A stretch of DNA of 64,000 nucleotides, taken from positions 744,001 through 808,000 of the forward strand of contig NZ_LR134356.1 in assembly GCF_900637195.1 (NCBI RefSeq). Reading direction: 5' to 3'. Position numbers and translations under genes: made by a program. The notes under the pieces were generated by a model. The model was given only the letters and a program-made list of their open reading frames with translations, made no database searches and was not told where the DNA came from. Source of the DNA: Mycolicibacterium aurum (GTDB lineage: Bacteria > Actinomycetota > Actinomycetes > Mycobacteriales > Mycobacteriaceae). Below, piece by piece: positions 61,776-64,000 of this stretch; position 1 is the stretch's first letter; each line of letters opens with the position of its first letter.

Positions 61776-61938
61776 CCTGCGTTGTGGGGTTCGTCAGCTG
61801 AGCCTGACGATGACACCGCGATCGGCGAGATGCGAATGCCGGTACAGGAATTCGGGTGCCCTCAGATCGCCGGACGCGACGGGCGGCCGCTGCCCGGGCC
61901 GACGGCCGCCCTGCCGAGGTGTACGGGAGTGTGAATTC

Positions 61939-62193
61939 CTACCGCTGATCGCGGGTGAGGCGCGAGGCCTCGCTTCGTGCTTCGGCGCCGCTCTGTTGGA
62001 CGTCGGCGTCGTACTGCGGGGTGGTTCGGCCGACGTAGTTGCCGTCCTCGCCGTCGGAACCGGCCCGGGAGCCGGCTACCGAAGCGTCGGGTGTGATGTC
62101 CGATTCGGCCTTCTGCTGCCGAGCCACGTGGTCGTTCTTCGCTTTGTGGACGCGGCGTTCCACGGTGTCTTTGATGTCGTCGACGAGGGTCAT
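61939..62193 (-). CDS. Small charged protein, 84 aa
   Basis: The 84-residue protein starts at ATG 62193, overlapping the stop of the upstream gene as ATGA. It is hydrophilic, with a basic helix (DIKDTVERRVHKAKNDHVAR) at the start and many Asp, Ser, Gly and Arg residues. It has no signal peptide or membrane helix, and no known domain is seen. It probably forms an operon with the membrane protein gene at 62190-62753 and may be disordered. Similar small proteins next to DoxX-like or membrane stress proteins occur in mycobacteria, but I cannot name a family. Confidence 0.6.
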   Translation of the reverse strand: MTLVDDIKDTVERRVHKAKNDHVARQQKAESDITPDASVAGSRAGSDGEDGNYVGRTTPQYDADVQQSGAEARSEASRLTRDQR

Positions 62194-62753
62194 CCGCCCA
62201 CCCGCCGGGCAATGGCACTGCCGACGCCGGCGATGACCTGGCTGGGCCGCTGCTGTTCGCCCTGCTGAGCGCCGAGGACGACGAGTGAGCCGGTCAGGAC
62301 CGGCAGCGCCCACTGCAGGTAGCGCAGCTGCCGCTGGGCGGCGGCGACGTCGTCGGGAGTCGACGCGGCGGGCTCGGTGGCCCCTTCGACCGCGTGTCCC
62401 TCACCCTGGGCGGTCTTGGCGCCGAGCACGCCGCTGTACACAGTGGCACCCAGCGCTGCCCCGGTGAGCACGATCTTCGCGACGGTGTTCGACCGGACGC
62501 CGGCCTGGTGTGTGGCCCGACCGCGGTTGGCGAGGAGGATGCCGGCACCTCCGACGAGGTGCGCTCCGATCGCGGCCGCGCTGACCGGTGACCACCTGCC
62601 CCACCCTGCGGCGGCGACCTTGGCGCGATCGCGGGGATCGTCCACGGAAGCAGCGGCACCGTTGACGCCGACCGCTCCCATCAGCGACCCGCCGAACCAT
62701 GCGGCAGCGCCGAGGTCGTGCAGGGAACGGACGACTGTATTGCGTGAGTTCAT
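62190..62753 (-). CDS. Integral membrane protein of unknown function
   Basis: The 187-residue protein from ATG 62753 has a GAAGGA ribosome binding site five bases upstream; starts at 62774 and 62843 are less likely. It has about four hydrophobic segments (near residues 13-34, 57-76, 92-110 and 147-165) linked by short polar loops, the third followed by a GEGHAVEGATEPAAS stretch. No catalytic motif is seen. It starts a two-gene operon with the small charged protein. The 258-base gap to 63011 holds the divergent promoters of this gene and the DDN-like gene and no gene that I can support. Confidence 0.65.
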   Translation of the reverse strand: MNSRNTVVRSLHDLGAAAWFGGSLMGAVGVNGAAASVDDPRDRAKVAAAGWGRWSPVSAAAIGAHLVGGAGILLANRGRATHQAGVRSNTVAKIVLTGAALGATVYSGVLGAKTAQGEGHAVEGATEPAASTPDDVAAAQRQLRYLQWALPVLTGSLVVLGAQQGEQQRPSQVIAGVGSAIARRVGG

Positions 62754-63011
62754 GAAATTCCTTCGAGTTGGCATGCACGCGCGCAAATCCCGGTGGTCTG
62801 ATTGAGCACCGGGGGCACCTGGACTAGAGGCCACGCCGGGCACGCCTTCGAGGGATACACCGCGTCGGACGCGCTAAACACCCCTGCGCATTACGGTGTG
62901 CCGGGTCGCGGTGTGCTTGGTCTCAGCACGCCGTCCCGGTCGGCAGGGAATACCCGGGCGGGCCACCGAGGTATCTATCGGGTGACCCGTACACGCGACC
63001 AGGGAGCAGCC

Positions 63012-63434
63012 ATGGACAAAGCAGCATTCGACGACATGAATCGCAAGGTGATCGACGAGTTCCGCGCCAATGGGGGCAAGGCCGGCGGCATCTTCGAAGG
63101 CAAGCCGCTGGTGCTCGTGCATCACATCGGTGCGAAGTCGGGCACCGAGCGCATCGCACCATTGGTGGCGTTGATCGACGACGGACACGTCTACATCTTC
63201 GCGAGCAAGGGCGGCGCGGACACCAACCCCGACTGGTACCGCAACCTCACCGCCAACCCGAGCATCACCGTCGAGTTGGGCACCGAGACGTACACGGCGA
63301 CGGCGCGGGAGCTGACGGGCTCCGAGCGCGACGAGATCTACGCCAAGCAGGTCGCGGCCGAACCGCAGTTCGGCGACTACCAGGAGAAGACCAGCCGCGT
63401 GATCCCAGTGTTCGAGTTGGTACGGGAGGGCTGA
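63012..63434 (+). CDS. F420-dependent nitroreductase-family (DDN-like) protein, second copy
   Basis: The 140-residue protein starts at ATG 63012, preceded by AGGGAG. It has PLVLVHHIGAKSGTERIAPLV and YIFASKGGADTNPDWYRNLTANP, the DDN/FGD-type split-barrel pattern for F420 binding, and a C-terminal end typical of the family. It is related to the protein at 27888-28328 but without the long N-terminal helix. It probably reduces a quinone, nitro or enone compound; the substrate is unknown. It is alone on this strand and faces the sugar dehydrogenase. Confidence 0.87.
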   Translation: MDKAAFDDMNRKVIDEFRANGGKAGGIFEGKPLVLVHHIGAKSGTERIAPLVALIDDGHVYIFASKGGADTNPDWYRNLTANPSITVELGTETYTATARELTGSERDEIYAKQVAAEPQFGDYQEKTSRVIPVFELVREG

Positions 63435-63444
63435 CCTCCCGACC

Positions 63445-64000
63445 TCAGAGCAGCGTCGCCGCCGGCGGCGGACCCGTCGGCGAGATGCGGATCAGCGCAC
63501 CGGGTGAGTAGGTCAGCTGATACAGGTTCCCGTCGGGTCCGTTGGCCAGCACGACGGTCGCGCCGCCGTTCGGGTCGAACGTCTGCACGTTGCCGCACGT
63601 GGCGTAGTCGGGCGTGCACGTCAGCACCTTGATCCAGCCCTGGACGGTGTCGGCGATGAAGACCTTGTCGAGGTAGACGGTCACCGACGTGATGGCGGCG
63701 CCCCCATTTCGCGCATAGGTGTAGATCGGATCGGTCTTGCCCGCGCACGAGCTGGTGCACAGCCCCTCCGAGCTGGGCCAGCCGTAATTGGCGCCCGCGG
63801 TCACCTTGTTGACCTCTTCGAAGGCCGCGTTGCCCACGTCGGCCACCAGCAGCTGGCCGGTGGGGGTGAACGTCAGCCGGAAGGGGTTGCGCAGACCGTA
63901 GGCGTAGATGTGCGTGCGCGCACCGTTGATCAGCGGGTTGTCGGTGGGAACGGAGCCGTCGGTGTTGAGCCGCAGGATCTTGCCGTGGATGTTGGTCAGG
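63445..64000 (-). CDS. PQQ-type sugar (sorbosone/glucose) dehydrogenase, C-terminal part, truncated by window end
   Basis: The open frame enters from the right edge. About 184 residues are visible, starting TNIHGKILRLNTDGS, then NPLINGARTHIYAYGLRNPFRLT and VADVGNAAFEEVNKVTAGANYGWP. These are the blades of the soluble glucose/sorbosone dehydrogenase (GSDH, PF07995) beta-propeller, which binds PQQ and Ca. Four or more Cys in the CTSSC and CTPDYATC regions suggest a secreted protein with disulfides. The missing N-terminus should show the signal peptide and catalytic His. The substrate is unknown. Confidence 0.88.
   Translation of the reverse strand, partial: LTNIHGKILRLNTDGSVPTDNPLINGARTHIYAYGLRNPFRLTFTPTGQLLVADVGNAAFEEVNKVTAGANYGWPSSEGLCTSSCAGKTDPIYTYARNGGAAITSVTVYLDKVFIADTVQGWIKVLTCTPDYATCGNVQTFDPNGGATVVLANGPDGNLYQLTYSPGALIRISPTGPPPAATLL

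Overview
This 64 kb window is high-GC actinobacterial DNA. Gene order, protein sequences and start-codon use (many GTG starts, many ATGA/GTGA overlaps) indicate a rapidly growing mycobacterium (Mycolicibacterium-like). The order menA, mtnP/pnp, galE-like, menE, pitA, menB, fadD8, menC, bpoC, menD, mgtA, menG, menJ, grcC1, htpX, gpdA, yajQ follows the M. tuberculosis Rv0534c-Rv0566c region, with many extra genes between these landmarks. The species is an inference; no rRNA is present.

Layout. 1-5.6 kb: end of a small membrane protein, a SnoaL-like protein, and a tightly overlapped minus-strand MoxR operon (AAA ATPase, DUF58, DUF4381-like, two VWA-like membrane proteins and a membrane-anchored partner). 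5.7-14.7 kb: menA, a stray Emb-type arabinosyltransferase, mtnP and an epimerase, a nitronate monooxygenase and an OmpR/HisKA two-component pair. 14.8-18.3 kb: a five-gene overlapping operon (GT2, DUF2064, methyltransferase, membrane-anchored molybdopterin oxidoreductase, membrane protein). 18.2-24.3 kb: membrane protein, PPOX flavoprotein, menE, and pitA flanked by two DUF3349 paralogues. 24.3-29.0 kb: FadD, SDR, an SDR gene remnant, menB, F420-type reductase, HAD hydrolase. 29.1-32.1 kb: a compact operon of GT2, acyl-CoA-dehydrogenase-like protein, PIG-L deacetylase and NodS-like methyltransferase. 32.2-37.6 kb: an ECF42-type sigma factor, a CynX-type transporter with a divergent GntR regulator, fadD8 under a KstR-like box, and a DGPF/YCII protein with a candidate ECF42 promoter. 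37.8-43.9 kb: another FadD, a guanidine-III riboswitch with a paired SMR exporter, menC, a GlxA regulator with a DJ-1/PfpI partner, and a lone DUF559 nuclease-like gene. 44-51.6 kb: bpoC, menD, Rv0556-like protein, DsbA-like lipoprotein, mgtA, methyltransferase, SDR, menG. 51.6-64 kb: esterase, carotenoid-type oxidoreductase with a TetR repressor and a double operator, menJ, grcC1, htpX, two secreted paralogues, gpdA, yajQ, tRNA-Tyr, small proteins and a truncated PQQ-type sugar dehydrogenase.

How the genes work together. Menaquinone synthesis is the backbone: MenD, MenC, MenE and MenB make DHNA, GrcC1 probably supplies the polyprenyl tail, MenA joins the two, MenG methylates and MenJ reduces one isoprene unit. 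BpoC is a candidate for the MenH step. MenF is not in the window. The accessory insertions carry the most interesting signals: the guanidine-sensing exporter, the GT2/PIG-L/NodS-like operon, the molybdopterin operon and the split ECF42/DGPF pair.

Non-coding signals include three copies of a 60-bp palindromic element, a 31-bp tandem repeat at a convergent gene junction, a large inverted repeat beside a gene relic, and several operator-like sites. No CRISPR array, rRNA, transposase or prophage was seen. No gene-free stretch exceeds about 300 bases; the longest gaps (about 220-260 bases, at 21843-22066, 37582-37820 and 62754-63011) are described below.
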